A stretch of DNA of 64,000 nt from Pseudomonadota bacterium (GCA_023389155.1 JAEWEV010000018.1:135186-199185), one strand, 5' to 3'. Shown: positions 52,631-62,204, numbered from the stretch's first letter. The notes: a model not told the origin generated them from the letters alone. A program made the numbers and translations.

Positions 52631-53392
52631 ATGAGTTCACACACGGCCACTTCTAACGCTCCCTGGACTTTTTCGTCCGAAGGCGATCACTGCCTGATTA
52701 TCCGTTTCGGCGATCGTATCGATACCGCCATCAACGCCCGCGCCCGTCAGGCGGCAGAGCTGATCCACGCGGCAGGCCTGCCGTATATCAGCGATCTGGT
52801 ACCTACCTTCACCACACTGGGCGTCTATCTTCATCCCTTTTATCCCCGCCCCCCCGGCCACAAAGCGCTGATCCATACGCTGACCGCCGTGCTGGCGCCG
52901 CTGGCCACACATCATCCTGATGAGCAAACTGACGACAATGGCGTGACCGAGGCGACGCGCCTGATTCGTATCCCCGTTTGCTATGACCCGGAACTGGGTA
53001 TTGATCTGACGTCGATCGCCGCACACTGCGGAGTCAGCGTTGACGAAGTCATCCATCTGCATAGTGCATCACCGGTACGCGTTTTCATGCTTGGATTTGC
53101 ACCGGGCATGGGATACATGGGCCTGTCGGACAGTCGCCTGGATATCGGACGGCGCAGCACGCCACGCAATCGACTGGCTGCGGGTTCAGTTGCCATCGCC
53201 AATCGCCAGACCGTCATTTACCCTAACGACTCGCCGGGCGGCTGGAATATCGTTGGCGCGACGCCGCTGCGCCTGTTTGACCCCACAACTCCCCCTTATG
53301 CACTTTATGCACCCGGAGATCAGGTGCAGTTTGTCGCCATCGATCGAGAGCAGTATGAAAAGCTCCTGGCAGAAAGACATGCAGCGGAATAA
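52631..53392 (+). CDS. pxpB: 5-oxoprolinase subunit PxpB (KipI family)
   Basis: The 253-residue protein has the KipI/carboxyltransferase domain pattern (LIIRFGDRIDTAINARARQA, VCYDPELGIDLTSIA, FAPGMGYMGLSD and SVAIANRQTVIYPNDSPGGW). PxpA, PxpB and PxpC together convert 5-oxoproline to glutamate with ATP in the cytoplasm. The order pxpB-pxpC-pxpA is a common arrangement. The stop lies 10 bp before the pxpC start. Confidence 0.92.
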   Translation: MSSHTATSNAPWTFSSEGDHCLIIRFGDRIDTAINARARQAAELIHAAGLPYISDLVPTFTTLGVYLHPFYPRPPGHKALIHTLTAVLAPLATHHPDEQTDDNGVTEATRLIRIPVCYDPELGIDLTSIAAHCGVSVDEVIHLHSASPVRVFMLGFAPGMGYMGLSDSRLDIGRRSTPRNRLAAGSVAIANRQTVIYPNDSPGGWNIVGATPLRLFDPTTPPYALYAPGDQVQFVAIDREQYEKLLAERHAAE

Positions 53393-53401
53393 GGAGACGC
53401 T

Positions 53402-54451
53402 ATGAGCCTGATGGTACTGAAACCCGGACCACTATCGCTATTTCAGGATGCCGGACGGCACGGGTACCAGGCATACGGCGCCCCCGTCTGTGGCGTGATG
53501 GATCAGGTAGCCTACCGGCTGGCCAACGCGCTGGTAGGGAATCGCGAGCCGTTGCCTGTATTGGAAATGACGCTGTCCGGTCCGCAAATCATGTTCAGGG
53601 AAGATGCCTGCATTGCTGTCTGCGGGGCACCCTTTACCATTTCGTGCGACGAACAGCCCCTGGCCCTGAACCGACCGCACCTGATCCGCGCCGGCCAGGT
53701 GCTGGTAATCGGTCCGCCTCCGCCAATCAAGGGACGCCCGCGGGGCCAGGCCCGCGCCAGTCTGGCTATCGCGGGTGGGGTTCAACTGTCAAGCACCATG
53801 GAAAGTGCCAGTACCGACCTGAAGAGCCGGATGGGTGGTATCCAGGGGCGTGCGCTGAACAAGGGTGACAGCCTTACGCTCAATTACAATATTGATCCTG
53901 CGCAGGTCGAGGAACTGGATGGCTTTCTGGATGACTACCGGATTTACCTACCCGCAGGTCTGGGATTGGGTGCCCGGTCTCGAATCCGCGTAACCCGTGG
54001 AACCCACTGGACAGTGTTCGACACTAGGCAGCAAAAGCAGTTTCTGAGTACGAGCTACACCATCACACCGAATTCGGATCGCATGGGCTATCGCCTGGAT
54101 GGCCCGGCGCTTAAGCCCCAGGCGGGACTGCAGATTCTTTCTGAGCCGACCGCGTTCGGCACCATACAGGTGCCGCCGGACGGCCACCCGATCATTCTGA
54201 TGGCGGATCGCCAGACGACTGGCGGCTATCCGAAGATCGCCAATGTCGCCAGCGTGGATCTGCCCGTGCTGGCGCGTTGCGTGCCCGGAGAAACGCTGCA
54301 CCTGTCACTGATCAGCATGGATGAGGCCCACCGCCATTTCACACAGCGCGAAACGCTGACGGAAGAATGGCTGCAAACGCTGGATCCGCTGTTTAACAGA
54401 ATGAAAACCGCCCTGAAGGTATCTTCACGCATAGGCGGTCTACTCGGTTGA
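53402..54451 (+). CDS. pxpC: 5-oxoprolinase subunit PxpC (KipA family)
   Basis: The 349-residue protein shows the KipA/AHS2 pattern: LFQDAGRHGYQAYGAPVCGV near the start, SRMGGIQGRALNKGD in the centre and ILMADRQTTGGYPKIANVAS near the end. It pairs with PxpB. GGAG six bases before the ATG supports the start. Confidence 0.93.
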   Translation: MSLMVLKPGPLSLFQDAGRHGYQAYGAPVCGVMDQVAYRLANALVGNREPLPVLEMTLSGPQIMFREDACIAVCGAPFTISCDEQPLALNRPHLIRAGQVLVIGPPPPIKGRPRGQARASLAIAGGVQLSSTMESASTDLKSRMGGIQGRALNKGDSLTLNYNIDPAQVEELDGFLDDYRIYLPAGLGLGARSRIRVTRGTHWTVFDTRQQKQFLSTSYTITPNSDRMGYRLDGPALKPQAGLQILSEPTAFGTIQVPPDGHPIILMADRQTTGGYPKIANVASVDLPVLARCVPGETLHLSLISMDEAHRHFTQRETLTEEWLQTLDPLFNRMKTALKVSSRIGGLLG

Positions 54452-54506
54452 AGGGTAGAATAACGGCATATACCCTTTTATACGCAGCTGCTGGACGGGC
54501 AAATCC

Positions 54507-55259
54507 ATGAAAAAAATTGATCTCAATGTTGATATGGGCGAAAGTTTCGGCGCCTGGAGCATGGGCGATGACGCGGCGATCATGCCGTACGTCACCTCGG
54601 CCAATATCGCCTGTGGTTTTCATGCGGGCGATGCGCAGACCATGCGCCAGACCATGCAGCTGGCCCTGCAACAGGGAGTCAAACCCGGCGCCCACCCCGG
54701 CCTGGACGACATCCGCGGTTTCGGACGACGCCCCTATGCCCTGACGCCCATTCAGGCGTACGACCTGGTCGTGGTACAAATCGGCGCACTGGCCGCCGTC
54801 GCACGCACCCAGGGAGGCAGGCTCTATCATGTGAAAGCCCACGGCGCCCTGTACAACATGTCTGCCAACCATACGGAACTGGCTACAGCCATCGCCCAGG
54901 CCGTGCTCGATGTGGATCCGCAACTGACCCTGTTTGCCCTGGCGGGCAGCCGTCAGGTAGAAATTGCACGCGGGCTTGGACTGAATGTCATGCAAGAAGT
55001 CTTTGCCGACAGATCCTACCAGGACGATGGAACCCTGACGCCGCGCACTCAGCCGGGCGCACTGATCGACGATGTGGAAACCTCTGTGGCTCAGGCGCTC
55101 ACCATGGTCCGCGAAGGCTATGTGATTTCCCAATCGGGTCGGAAAGTGCCAATTGAAGCAGACACCCTGTGCCTGCATGGCGATGGCGCCCATGCCCTGG
55201 AGTTTGCACGCCACATCCATTCGGCCTTTCAGAAGGAAGGGCTGCTGATGGCGCACTGA
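54507..55259 (+). CDS. pxpA: 5-oxoprolinase subunit PxpA (LamB/YcsF family)
   Basis: The 250-residue protein has the LamB/YcsF signature DLNVDMGESFGAWSMGDDA, NIACGFHAGDAQTMRQTM, and GAHPGLDDIRGFGRR. It provides the hydrolytic part of the PxpABC 5-oxoprolinase. It follows pxpC by 55 bp in the same operon. Confidence 0.94.
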   Translation: MKKIDLNVDMGESFGAWSMGDDAAIMPYVTSANIACGFHAGDAQTMRQTMQLALQQGVKPGAHPGLDDIRGFGRRPYALTPIQAYDLVVVQIGALAAVARTQGGRLYHVKAHGALYNMSANHTELATAIAQAVLDVDPQLTLFALAGSRQVEIARGLGLNVMQEVFADRSYQDDGTLTPRTQPGALIDDVETSVAQALTMVREGYVISQSGRKVPIEADTLCLHGDGAHALEFARHIHSAFQKEGLLMAH

Positions 55260-55280
55260 TCGCGCGTAGATCACGCATAA

Positions 55281-55388
55281 GTGGCCCTGGGCGGCGCCGG
55301 CAGTAACCTGGTTGGTATCGGTGCAATTGCAATTGCGTTAGTCAGCGTAGCTGCCGGTCGGCATATTGCAGTTCAGACGCACGATTAG
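55281..55388 (+). pseudogene. Possible 35-codon remnant of a membrane protein
   Basis: After pxpA, an in-frame stop (TAA) is followed by GTG and 35 codons that encode a small, strongly hydrophobic segment (GIGAIAIALVSVAAGRH) ending in TAG. The composition resembles the last helix of an MFS-type transporter. No ribosome site is visible and no upstream part of such a gene remains, so a decayed 3' fragment is more likely than a functional small protein. Confidence 0.3.
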
Positions 55389-55424
55389 GCCGGTTTACGC
55401 AGGCGCGCCCGAACTGCCTGCCAC

Positions 55425-56036
55425 CTACCAGAACCACAGCACGGCAGACGTCATGATCAGATAGCGCAGGAACTTACCGATTGCCATAAAGATGATGGAC
55501 GTGAACAGGGGCAGGCGCATCCACCCGGCGACACCACATAAGGGGTCACCTACGATTGGCAGCCAGGAAAATAGCAGGGCGGCCGGTCCAAAGCGTTCGA
55601 AATAATAGGTCATCCGGCCATGCCATTTGCCGCCTTCCTTTTCTGGCTCTTCTTTTTCGGACTGTAGCGCTTTGGGAGCCCCATCGCCTTCTGACAGATA
55701 CTTTTCTTCTTCCAGCACAGCCCGCCCGGTTTCATCCGTCACTTCTCCTGCGGCCTGCGCCTGCTTGAGCTGGTATTTTTCAAAGGCTACCTTTGCGGCC
55801 TTGCCCATGTAATATGTGATGACGCCACCAATGGTATTGCCGACGGTAGCGACAAACATGGCAGGCCAGAACATGTCCGGCGCAATTTTCAGATAAGCAA
55901 TGACAACGGGTTCGGAGCCCAATGGAAGCAGTGTGGCCGAGACCAGCGCAACCACAAAAATACCCGGCAACCCCACCGTTGGGAGGGATAATATCGCCAG
56001 CATCTCGCGAACCCACAGCATGACTTCATGTTCCAT
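55425..56036 (-). CDS. YqaA-family inner membrane protein with charged insert
   Basis: The 203-residue protein has the YqaA/SNARE-associated-like pattern ATLLPLGSEPVVIAYLK, ATVGNTIGGVITYYMG, and the C-terminal RFGPAALLFSWLPIVGDPLC. E. coli YqaA is about 142 residues. The extra length comes from a Lys/Glu-rich, probably soluble segment at about residues 83-138 placed between the membrane parts. Function is unknown; DedA-related proteins affect membrane homeostasis. Confidence 0.82.
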   Translation of the reverse strand: MEHEVMLWVREMLAILSLPTVGLPGIFVVALVSATLLPLGSEPVVIAYLKIAPDMFWPAMFVATVGNTIGGVITYYMGKAAKVAFEKYQLKQAQAAGEVTDETGRAVLEEEKYLSEGDGAPKALQSEKEEPEKEGGKWHGRMTYYFERFGPAALLFSWLPIVGDPLCGVAGWMRLPLFTSIIFMAIGKFLRYLIMTSAVLWFW

Positions 56037-56151
56037 ATTCTTCCCATGGGACCGCTTTTGAAAACGGCGGCTCCCGCTTTAATCCTAAAATCAGACTCGC
56101 TATGTTAACCTTAAGCGCCTGCCTGTATTCTTTTTTTCTTTCAAAAATAAC

Positions 56152-57660
56152 ATGTCAACCGACTACCTCAAACGCATATTGACATCGCGTGTTTACGATG
56201 TCGCAATCGAAACCTCCCTGGACACCGCCACCCTGCTTTCACAGCGAATTCAGAATACAGTACTGCTTAAACGTGAAGATACCCAGCCGGTTTTCAGTTT
56301 CAAGATACGTGGCGCCTACAACAAAATGGCCAACCTTCCGCCGGAAGCGCTCAAGCGCGGCGTCATTGCAGCCTCTGCCGGCAACCATGCCCAGGGCGTG
56401 GCCATGTCCGCCAGGCGACTTGGATGCCGCGCCGTAATTGTTATGCCCACCTCTACGCCCGCCGTCAAGGTTGACGCAGTGAGGCGACTGGGCGGCGAAG
56501 CAGTGCTGCACGGCGACTCCTACAGCGACGCCTATGAATTTGCGGCCGCGCTCGAAAAAAAGGAAAAGCTCACTTTTGTTCACCCCTTTGACGATCCCGA
56601 TGTGATCGCCGGACAGGGAACCGTGGCCATGGAAATCCTGCACCAGCACCCCGGAAAACTGGATGCCGTGTTTGTGCCTATCGGCGGCGGTGGACTGCTG
56701 GCCGGAGTCGCAGCCTATATCAAACAGCTTCGCCCTGATGTTGCCGTCATTGGCGTGCAGACAGAAGACTCCGATGCCATGGCCCGCAGTTTTCGTGCCG
56801 GCCGCCGCGTCAGTCTGAACGACGTCGGTCTGTTTTCAGATGGTACCGCCGTCAAGCAGGTAGGGACGGAAACCTTTCGCCTGATTCGCGAGTATGTAGA
56901 CGACATTATTACCGTGAACACTGACGAAATATGCGCAGCCATCAAGGATGTCTTCCAGGACACCCGAAACGTGCTGGAACCTGCAGGGGCCCTGGGTCTG
57001 GCCGGTGCCAAACGTTATGTTGCCGACCAGGGCTGGAAAAACAAAACCGTTATCGCGGTCGCTTCAGGCGCCAATATGAACTTTGACCGCCTGCGCTTTG
57101 TCGCAGAACGTGCGGATGTCGGCGAAGCCAAAGAAGCCATTTTTGCGGTAACCATGCCCGAAGAACGCGGCAGTTTCCGTCAGCTGTGCACGCTTCTGGG
57201 AAATCGCAGCGTGACCGAATTCAATTACCGCATTTCTGATTCACAGAAGGCGCATGTTTTCGTGGGCATCCAGATTACCTCGCACGCCGAAGCGGAAAAA
57301 ATCGCCAACACCCTGCGTCGCAAGAAATTCGAAACCCTGGATTTGACCCAGGACGATCTGGCTAAATCTCATTTGCGATATATGGTCGGCGGTCATTCGC
57401 CGCTGGCACAAAATGAAGAACTTTACCGCTTTGAGTTTCCCGAACGTCCCGGTGCGCTGATGCGTTTCCTGGATACGATGAATCCGGCATGGAATATCAG
57501 TCTTTTCCATTATCGTAACCAGGGCTCAGACTACGGTCGAGTGTTAATTGGCATACAGGTGCCGCCCGCAGATAAAAAAGCCTTTCGCGAATTCCTGTCG
57601 CAAATCGGCTATCCGTACGAAAACGAAAGCAAAAATCCGGCCTATAAACTGTTTCTGTAG
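56152..57660 (+). CDS. ilvA: Threonine ammonia-lyase, biosynthetic
   Basis: The 502-residue enzyme has the PLP lysine at residue 51 (FSFKIRGAYNKM) and GGGGLLAGVAAYIKQL for phosphate binding. Two C-terminal ACT-like regulatory domains follow from about residue 325 (FAVTMPEERGSFRQLCTLLG, YRFEFPERPGALMRFLDTM). This is the biosynthetic, isoleucine-inhibited form. It makes 2-oxobutanoate from threonine for isoleucine synthesis. The two-domain length separates it from the short catabolic enzyme at 581-1570. Confidence 0.94.
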   Translation: MSTDYLKRILTSRVYDVAIETSLDTATLLSQRIQNTVLLKREDTQPVFSFKIRGAYNKMANLPPEALKRGVIAASAGNHAQGVAMSARRLGCRAVIVMPTSTPAVKVDAVRRLGGEAVLHGDSYSDAYEFAAALEKKEKLTFVHPFDDPDVIAGQGTVAMEILHQHPGKLDAVFVPIGGGGLLAGVAAYIKQLRPDVAVIGVQTEDSDAMARSFRAGRRVSLNDVGLFSDGTAVKQVGTETFRLIREYVDDIITVNTDEICAAIKDVFQDTRNVLEPAGALGLAGAKRYVADQGWKNKTVIAVASGANMNFDRLRFVAERADVGEAKEAIFAVTMPEERGSFRQLCTLLGNRSVTEFNYRISDSQKAHVFVGIQITSHAEAEKIANTLRRKKFETLDLTQDDLAKSHLRYMVGGHSPLAQNEELYRFEFPERPGALMRFLDTMNPAWNISLFHYRNQGSDYGRVLIGIQVPPADKKAFREFLSQIGYPYENESKNPAYKLFL

Positions 57661-57820
57661 GTGGGCAAGCGGCGGGGCATCATCTGTTGCCATGAGCCTG
57701 CCGCCTCAGCATCGCAGGCAGGTCACTCGCGGTTTAAAAGCATACCGGTATCGGAACCGTGAACAGATCCGTCTCAGAAATGCGTGCGGATCTCTTTGGG
57801 GATACTGAACTAACCCGATC

Positions 57821-58360
57821 TCAGAAATCACAGATTGTGAAAACGGACGAACCATTTTCATGCAGCAATTTAGACCCGCCCAGGTCGGGTAGGTTGATAA
57901 TGGCCGCGGCTTCTACCACGTTTGCCCCCAGACGCTGCAGCAGTTTGGCAGCGGCCAGCATGGTGCCACCTGTCGCGATCAGGTCGTCGACCAGCAATAC
58001 CCGCTGTCCGGGACGCACCGCATCGGTATGCATTTCAACCGCAGCATTGCCGTATTCCAGTGAATATTCTTCTGCCAGTGTCTGGAACGGCAGTTTGCCT
58101 TTCTTGCGAACCGGCACAAAGCCCAGTTTGAGCTCATAAGCCAGCACACTGCCCAGTATAAAGCCGCGCGCATCCACACCCGCGATCAGGTCCAGCCGCT
58201 CGCGCATGTACCGATACACAAAAATATCAATCAGCACGCGGAAGGTGCGCGGATCCTGTAATACAGGAGTGATATCACGAAACGTGATGCCCGGCTTCGG
58301 CCAGTCAGGCACGCTGCGGATGGCGTTAATCACCACTTGATGTGGGTCTATCATGGTCAT
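57821..58360 (-). CDS. apt: Adenine phosphoribosyltransferase
   Basis: The 179-residue protein has the PRPP-binding motif VLLVDDLIATGGTMLAA and the Apt N-terminal pattern IRSVPDWPKPGITFRDITP, then GVDARGFILGSVLAYEL. It recycles adenine to AMP. ATG 58360 (AGGAG 11 bases upstream) or ATG 58354 is the start; the longer frame to 58453 lacks homology. It follows purT on the same strand with 89 bp between them. Confidence 0.93.
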   Translation of the reverse strand: MTMIDPHQVVINAIRSVPDWPKPGITFRDITPVLQDPRTFRVLIDIFVYRYMRERLDLIAGVDARGFILGSVLAYELKLGFVPVRKKGKLPFQTLAEEYSLEYGNAAVEMHTDAVRPGQRVLLVDDLIATGGTMLAAAKLLQRLGANVVEAAAIINLPDLGGSKLLHENGSSVFTICDF

Positions 58361-58449
58361 GACGTCAGAAACTCCTGTGACAGTGAAATCAAACAACGAC
58401 ACTTTAGCCGATTCGTGCCTGGACCGAACGACTATGTCCGTCCGTATTC

Positions 58450-59676
58450 TCAATCGACGGCCGACACCTTGATGGCTGATGACACACGCCTTGCTTTTTC
58501 GCGGGCCAGGTCGGTAGTTTGCGCCGCAGCAAGTGCAACCCCCATGCGGCGGCGGGTAAACGATTGTGGTTTACCAAAGAGACGCACATCGGTATCGGGC
58601 TCGGCCAGCGCTTCTGCCACATGACTAAAACTGACCGCGCCCGCTTCAACTCCGCCATAAATCACGCTGCTGGCCCCGGTGGCGCGAAGGGAGGTATTGA
58701 CAGGCAGTCCGAGCAAGGCACGTGCATGTAGTTCAAATTCGCTTTGCGACTGGGTAATCATGGTTACCATGCCGGTGTCGTGGGGACGGGGACTGACCTC
58801 AGAAAACCAGACCTCGTCGCCGGCAACAAAGAGCTCTACACCAAACACGCCCATTCCGCCCAGCGCATCGGTCACAGCCAGGCTGATCTCCCGGGCCCGT
58901 TGCAGCGCCGCCGCGGACATGGCCTGGGGCTGCCAGCTTTCCACATAATCTCCGTCTTCCTGGCGGTGACCAATAGGCTCGCAGAACTGCGTAACAATGC
59001 CGCCCGTTTGAGGATCACGCGACCTGACGGTCAGCAATGTGATTTCATAATCGAAACGCACAAACCCTTCTACGATAATTCTGCCCTTGCCCACTCGTCC
59101 GCCTTCCTGCGAGTACTGCCACGCTTTCCCAACTTCGTCTGCATCACGAATGAGCGACTGACCTTTTCCGGAAGAGGACATGACCGGCTTGACCACGCAG
59201 GGATACCCAATCTGTTCATCGATCGCCTGCTGCAGATCCTGCAGGGTATCGACGAATCGAAACGGAGAGGTCGGCAAGCCGAGGGTTTCGGCGGCCAGTC
59301 GGCGGATCCCTTCACGATCCATGGTCAGCCGTGCCGCCTTTGCCGTGGGCGTGACCCGAACCAGACCCTCTTCCTCCAGCTCGACCAGCAGGTCGGTCGC
59401 AATGGCTTCTATCTCGGGTACGATCACATGGGGCTTTTCAGCCTCGATGATACGACGAAGCGCCGCTTTGTCGGTCATACTGACGACGTGAGCACGATGC
59501 GCGACCTGATGGGCCGGTGCATTTTCGTACCGGTCAACGGCAATGACTTCTACCCCCAGCCGCTGCAGGGCAATGGTCACTTCTTTGCCCAGCTCACCGG
59601 AACCGAGCAACATGACACGGGTTGCGGCAGAAGATAAGGGCGTGCTCAGTACAGGGGAAGCAAAATTGGCAGTCAT
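58450..59676 (-). CDS. purT: Formate-dependent phosphoribosylglycinamide formyltransferase 2
   Basis: The 408-residue protein has the ATP-grasp PurT pattern: VMLLGSGELGKEVTIALQRL, then HVIVPEIEAIATDLLVELEE, PCVVKPVMSSSGKGQSLI, and the metal-binding GVELFVAGDEVWFSEVSPRP. It uses formate and ATP to formylate GAR in purine synthesis. ATG 59676 starts the homologous region; in-frame upstream codons to 59910 encode no known segment. Confidence 0.94.
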   Translation of the reverse strand: MTANFASPVLSTPLSSAATRVMLLGSGELGKEVTIALQRLGVEVIAVDRYENAPAHQVAHRAHVVSMTDKAALRRIIEAEKPHVIVPEIEAIATDLLVELEEEGLVRVTPTAKAARLTMDREGIRRLAAETLGLPTSPFRFVDTLQDLQQAIDEQIGYPCVVKPVMSSSGKGQSLIRDADEVGKAWQYSQEGGRVGKGRIIVEGFVRFDYEITLLTVRSRDPQTGGIVTQFCEPIGHRQEDGDYVESWQPQAMSAAALQRAREISLAVTDALGGMGVFGVELFVAGDEVWFSEVSPRPHDTGMVTMITQSQSEFELHARALLGLPVNTSLRATGASSVIYGGVEAGAVSFSHVAEALAEPDTDVRLFGKPQSFTRRRMGVALAAAQTTDLAREKARRVSSAIKVSAVD

Positions 59677-59983
59677 GATGTGATGAGTAAAGAATTGAAA
59701 AGGGTTTGAATGCACGGGGGCGCCCGGAACAGCACCGGAGCCGGCGATCTTGCTCCTGCTCGCAGCTCGCCTGGCGGTGGCATTCGGGCAGGAAAAAAGG
59801 GCAGCTGAAAGCGGGAAAGCCTTGATTATAAAACGGCCTGAGGACAAAAGCAGTCGCAGGCCCCGACATTTTCCTTTTCCTGTTTTGTCACTCCGGCGCC
59901 GTGATCCCATCGACGTCAGGTGGTTTTTGATGGAAGATTAAAAAATATCCATTTTGGCGCGCTGTTACGATTAAAATCGCCTG

Positions 59984-60973
59984 ATGGCCAACGAAACCCC
60001 TTTTACCTCAGCCGATGCCCTTGCATCTGCACACCGCACCCTCCAGACTGAAATTGACGAGCTGCAGCATCTGGATGCCCGTCTGGATGAACGGTTTGCA
60101 CAGGCCGTCACCCTGCTGCTTGCCTGCAAGGGGCGCGTCGCCGTTACGGGTATCGGCAAGTCCGGACACATTGCCCGGAAAATATCGGCTACCTTTGCGT
60201 CTACCGGCTCTCCCAGCTACTTCGTGCATGCCGCCGAAGCGGCGCACGGCGACCTGGGCATGATCACCGGCGACGATATCATTATTGCCATCTCCTATTC
60301 GGGATCATCGCCCGAACTGGCTACCATTCTGCCAATTTCCCGACGGCTGGGTTCAAAAATCATCGGCATTTGCGGCAATCGTTATTCCGAGCTGGCCAGC
60401 CTGTCAGATGTGTTTCTGGACGTCAGTGTCAAGCGCGAAGCCTGTCCGCTTAATCTTGCCCCCACCTCCAGCACCACCGTCACCCTGGGATTGGGCGACG
60501 CACTGGCCATTGCCTGCCTCGAAGCCCGCGGCTTCGGCACATCCGACTTCGCCCGTTCGCATCCCGGTGGGGCGCTGGGACGTCGCCTGCTTACACATGT
60601 GCGCGATGTGATGCGCCAGGGAACAGAGCTGCCTATCGTTGGGCCTGATACCCCCATGCAACGCGTGCTGGAAGAGATGACAGGCAAGCGCATGGGTATG
60701 ACCGTCATCGCCGACGAAGCAAAGCGCCCACTGGGTATTTTTACCGATGGCGACCTGCGCCGCCTGATCATGCAGAAAGGCGATATCCGTCCCATCACGG
60801 CCGGACAGGTCATGACGCCCCATCCACGCACAATCAGCCCGGACGCACTGGCGGCAGAAGCAGCCGCAGTCATGGAACAGCAGAAACTGTCCACCATGCT
60901 GGTAGTGAATCAGGAACAAACCCTGGTCGGTGCGCTGCATATGCACGACCTTATGGACGCCAAAGTGATCTGA
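59984..60973 (+). CDS. kdsD: Arabinose-5-phosphate isomerase KdsD (SIS + two CBS domains)
   Basis: The 329-residue protein has a SIS domain (GRVAVTGIGKSGHIARKISA, ISYSGSSPELATILP) and two C-terminal CBS domains (about residues 205-265 and 272-329). This is the KdsD/GutQ/KpsF architecture. It converts ribulose-5-P to arabinose-5-P for Kdo synthesis. It is the first gene of the Kdo-LPS export operon here, and is followed by kdsC with 3 bp between. Confidence 0.93.
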   Translation: MANETPFTSADALASAHRTLQTEIDELQHLDARLDERFAQAVTLLLACKGRVAVTGIGKSGHIARKISATFASTGSPSYFVHAAEAAHGDLGMITGDDIIIAISYSGSSPELATILPISRRLGSKIIGICGNRYSELASLSDVFLDVSVKREACPLNLAPTSSTTVTLGLGDALAIACLEARGFGTSDFARSHPGGALGRRLLTHVRDVMRQGTELPIVGPDTPMQRVLEEMTGKRMGMTVIADEAKRPLGIFTDGDLRRLIMQKGDIRPITAGQVMTPHPRTISPDALAAEAAAVMEQQKLSTMLVVNQEQTLVGALHMHDLMDAKVI

Positions 60974-60976
60974 CGT

Positions 60977-61573
60977 ATGAAACCTATCAACACTCCACAT
61001 CCGGCCGAAGCGCTGGTACTCTCCAAAATCAGCCAGCCCGTACGCGAACTGGCGGCGCAGGTCAAACTCATTGCGTTTGACGTCGACGGCATCCTGACCG
61101 ATGGCAGCCTCTGGTACGGTGAACAGGGCGAGCTCATGAAGCGTTTTTGCGCACTGGATGGCCACGGCATGAAAATGCTCCACCAGGCGGGTGTGCATGT
61201 GGTGCTGATTACCGGCAGGGAAGGCGATATCCTGTCCCGCCGGGCAGCCGATCTGGGCCTGTCTGAGGTCTTTCAGAACGTGCGCGACAAAGTCGAAGTG
61301 CTCAGCCGACTGGCTGGCGATCTGGGTCTGGGCTTCGAAAATATCGCTTTCATGGGCGATGACGTGATTGATCTGCCGGCCATGCAGAAGTGCGGCTTTT
61401 CCATCAGTGTGCCTAATGCTCCGCTCTATGTGCAGCAGGCCGCCCACTGGGTAACCAGCCTTGCCGGTGGCAGTGGCGCGGTTCGCGAATGCACCGATGT
61501 CATCCTGGCAGCCCAAGGCAACCTCTCGGGATTTTTTACACCGGGTCGTATCAGCGGTAGCGTGATCCAGTGA
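60977..61573 (+). CDS. kdsC: 3-deoxy-D-manno-octulosonate-8-phosphate phosphatase
   Basis: The HAD-superfamily protein (198 residues) has the motif I DVDGILTDGSLWYG (nucleophile Asp), LITGREGDILSRRAADLGL and MGDDVIDLPAMQKCGFS for motif III/IV. It removes phosphate from Kdo-8-P. It is flanked by kdsD and lptC, with spacing of a few bases on each side. Confidence 0.94.
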   Translation: MKPINTPHPAEALVLSKISQPVRELAAQVKLIAFDVDGILTDGSLWYGEQGELMKRFCALDGHGMKMLHQAGVHVVLITGREGDILSRRAADLGLSEVFQNVRDKVEVLSRLAGDLGLGFENIAFMGDDVIDLPAMQKCGFSISVPNAPLYVQQAAHWVTSLAGGSGAVRECTDVILAAQGNLSGFFTPGRISGSVIQ

Positions 61574-61577
61574 CGCC

Positions 61578-62204
61578 ATGAAAGAACGTTTTCCCGCCCT
61601 GATCGCACTGTTCATGCTGATTACGCTGGTGGTTTCCACCTGGTGGGCGGCCGACTATGCACAGCGGGCGATCGACGTGGATCCGCCTGCGCGCAAAACG
61701 CAGGAACCCGATTCCTGGTCGGAAAATTTCGTGATGCTCAGCTCCGACCCTGACGGCGTTCCCGTCAACCGTCTGGAAGGCGCCCACATGCAGCACTTTC
61801 CGTACAATGACAGTTACCAGGTCTCCGATGCCACGGCGACGGGGCAGCGTCCGGACTCACCGCGTACGGTCGGAACGGCAGATACCGCCACGGTTCTGGA
61901 TGGAGGAAACAAGATCCTGATGCAGGGCAATGCCCACCTGCATCGTTTTCCCTACGGCGAAGACAAGGCCCTGGACGTCACCAGTGAAGAATTGATCATC
62001 TACCCCAATGAAGATATCATTACGACTGACAAACCGGCGGTCGTGATTAACGGCAACTCCCGTATGAACGGCAACGGTATGATGTATAACAACAAAACCA
62101 GAAAACTTGACGTTTATTCTTCTTCCGACGTCTCCATCTCGGGGCAGGACAGCAAACGGCGTCGCACCATCATTCCCAACAACCAAGGAAACACCCCGCA
62201 ATGA
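61578..62204 (+). CDS. lptC: LPS export system protein LptC
   Basis: The 208-residue protein has one N-terminal membrane helix (LIALFMLITLVVSTWWAADY region) and a periplasmic LptC beta-jellyroll domain (VNRLEGAHMQHFPYNDSYQV, LMQGNAHLHRFPYGEDKALD). It bridges the LptBFG transporter to LptA. It overlaps lptA by ATGA (62201-62204) and follows kdsC by 4 bp. Confidence 0.92.
   Translation: MKERFPALIALFMLITLVVSTWWAADYAQRAIDVDPPARKTQEPDSWSENFVMLSSDPDGVPVNRLEGAHMQHFPYNDSYQVSDATATGQRPDSPRTVGTADTATVLDGGNKILMQGNAHLHRFPYGEDKALDVTSEELIIYPNEDIITTDKPAVVINGNSRMNGNGMMYNNKTRKLDVYSSSDVSISGQDSKRRRTIIPNNQGNTPQ

Noticed and set aside
57696..57719. GCCTGC/GCAGGC hairpin between ilvA and apt as terminator
   Set aside because: A 6-bp stem with 12-base loop and no T run; not convincing.
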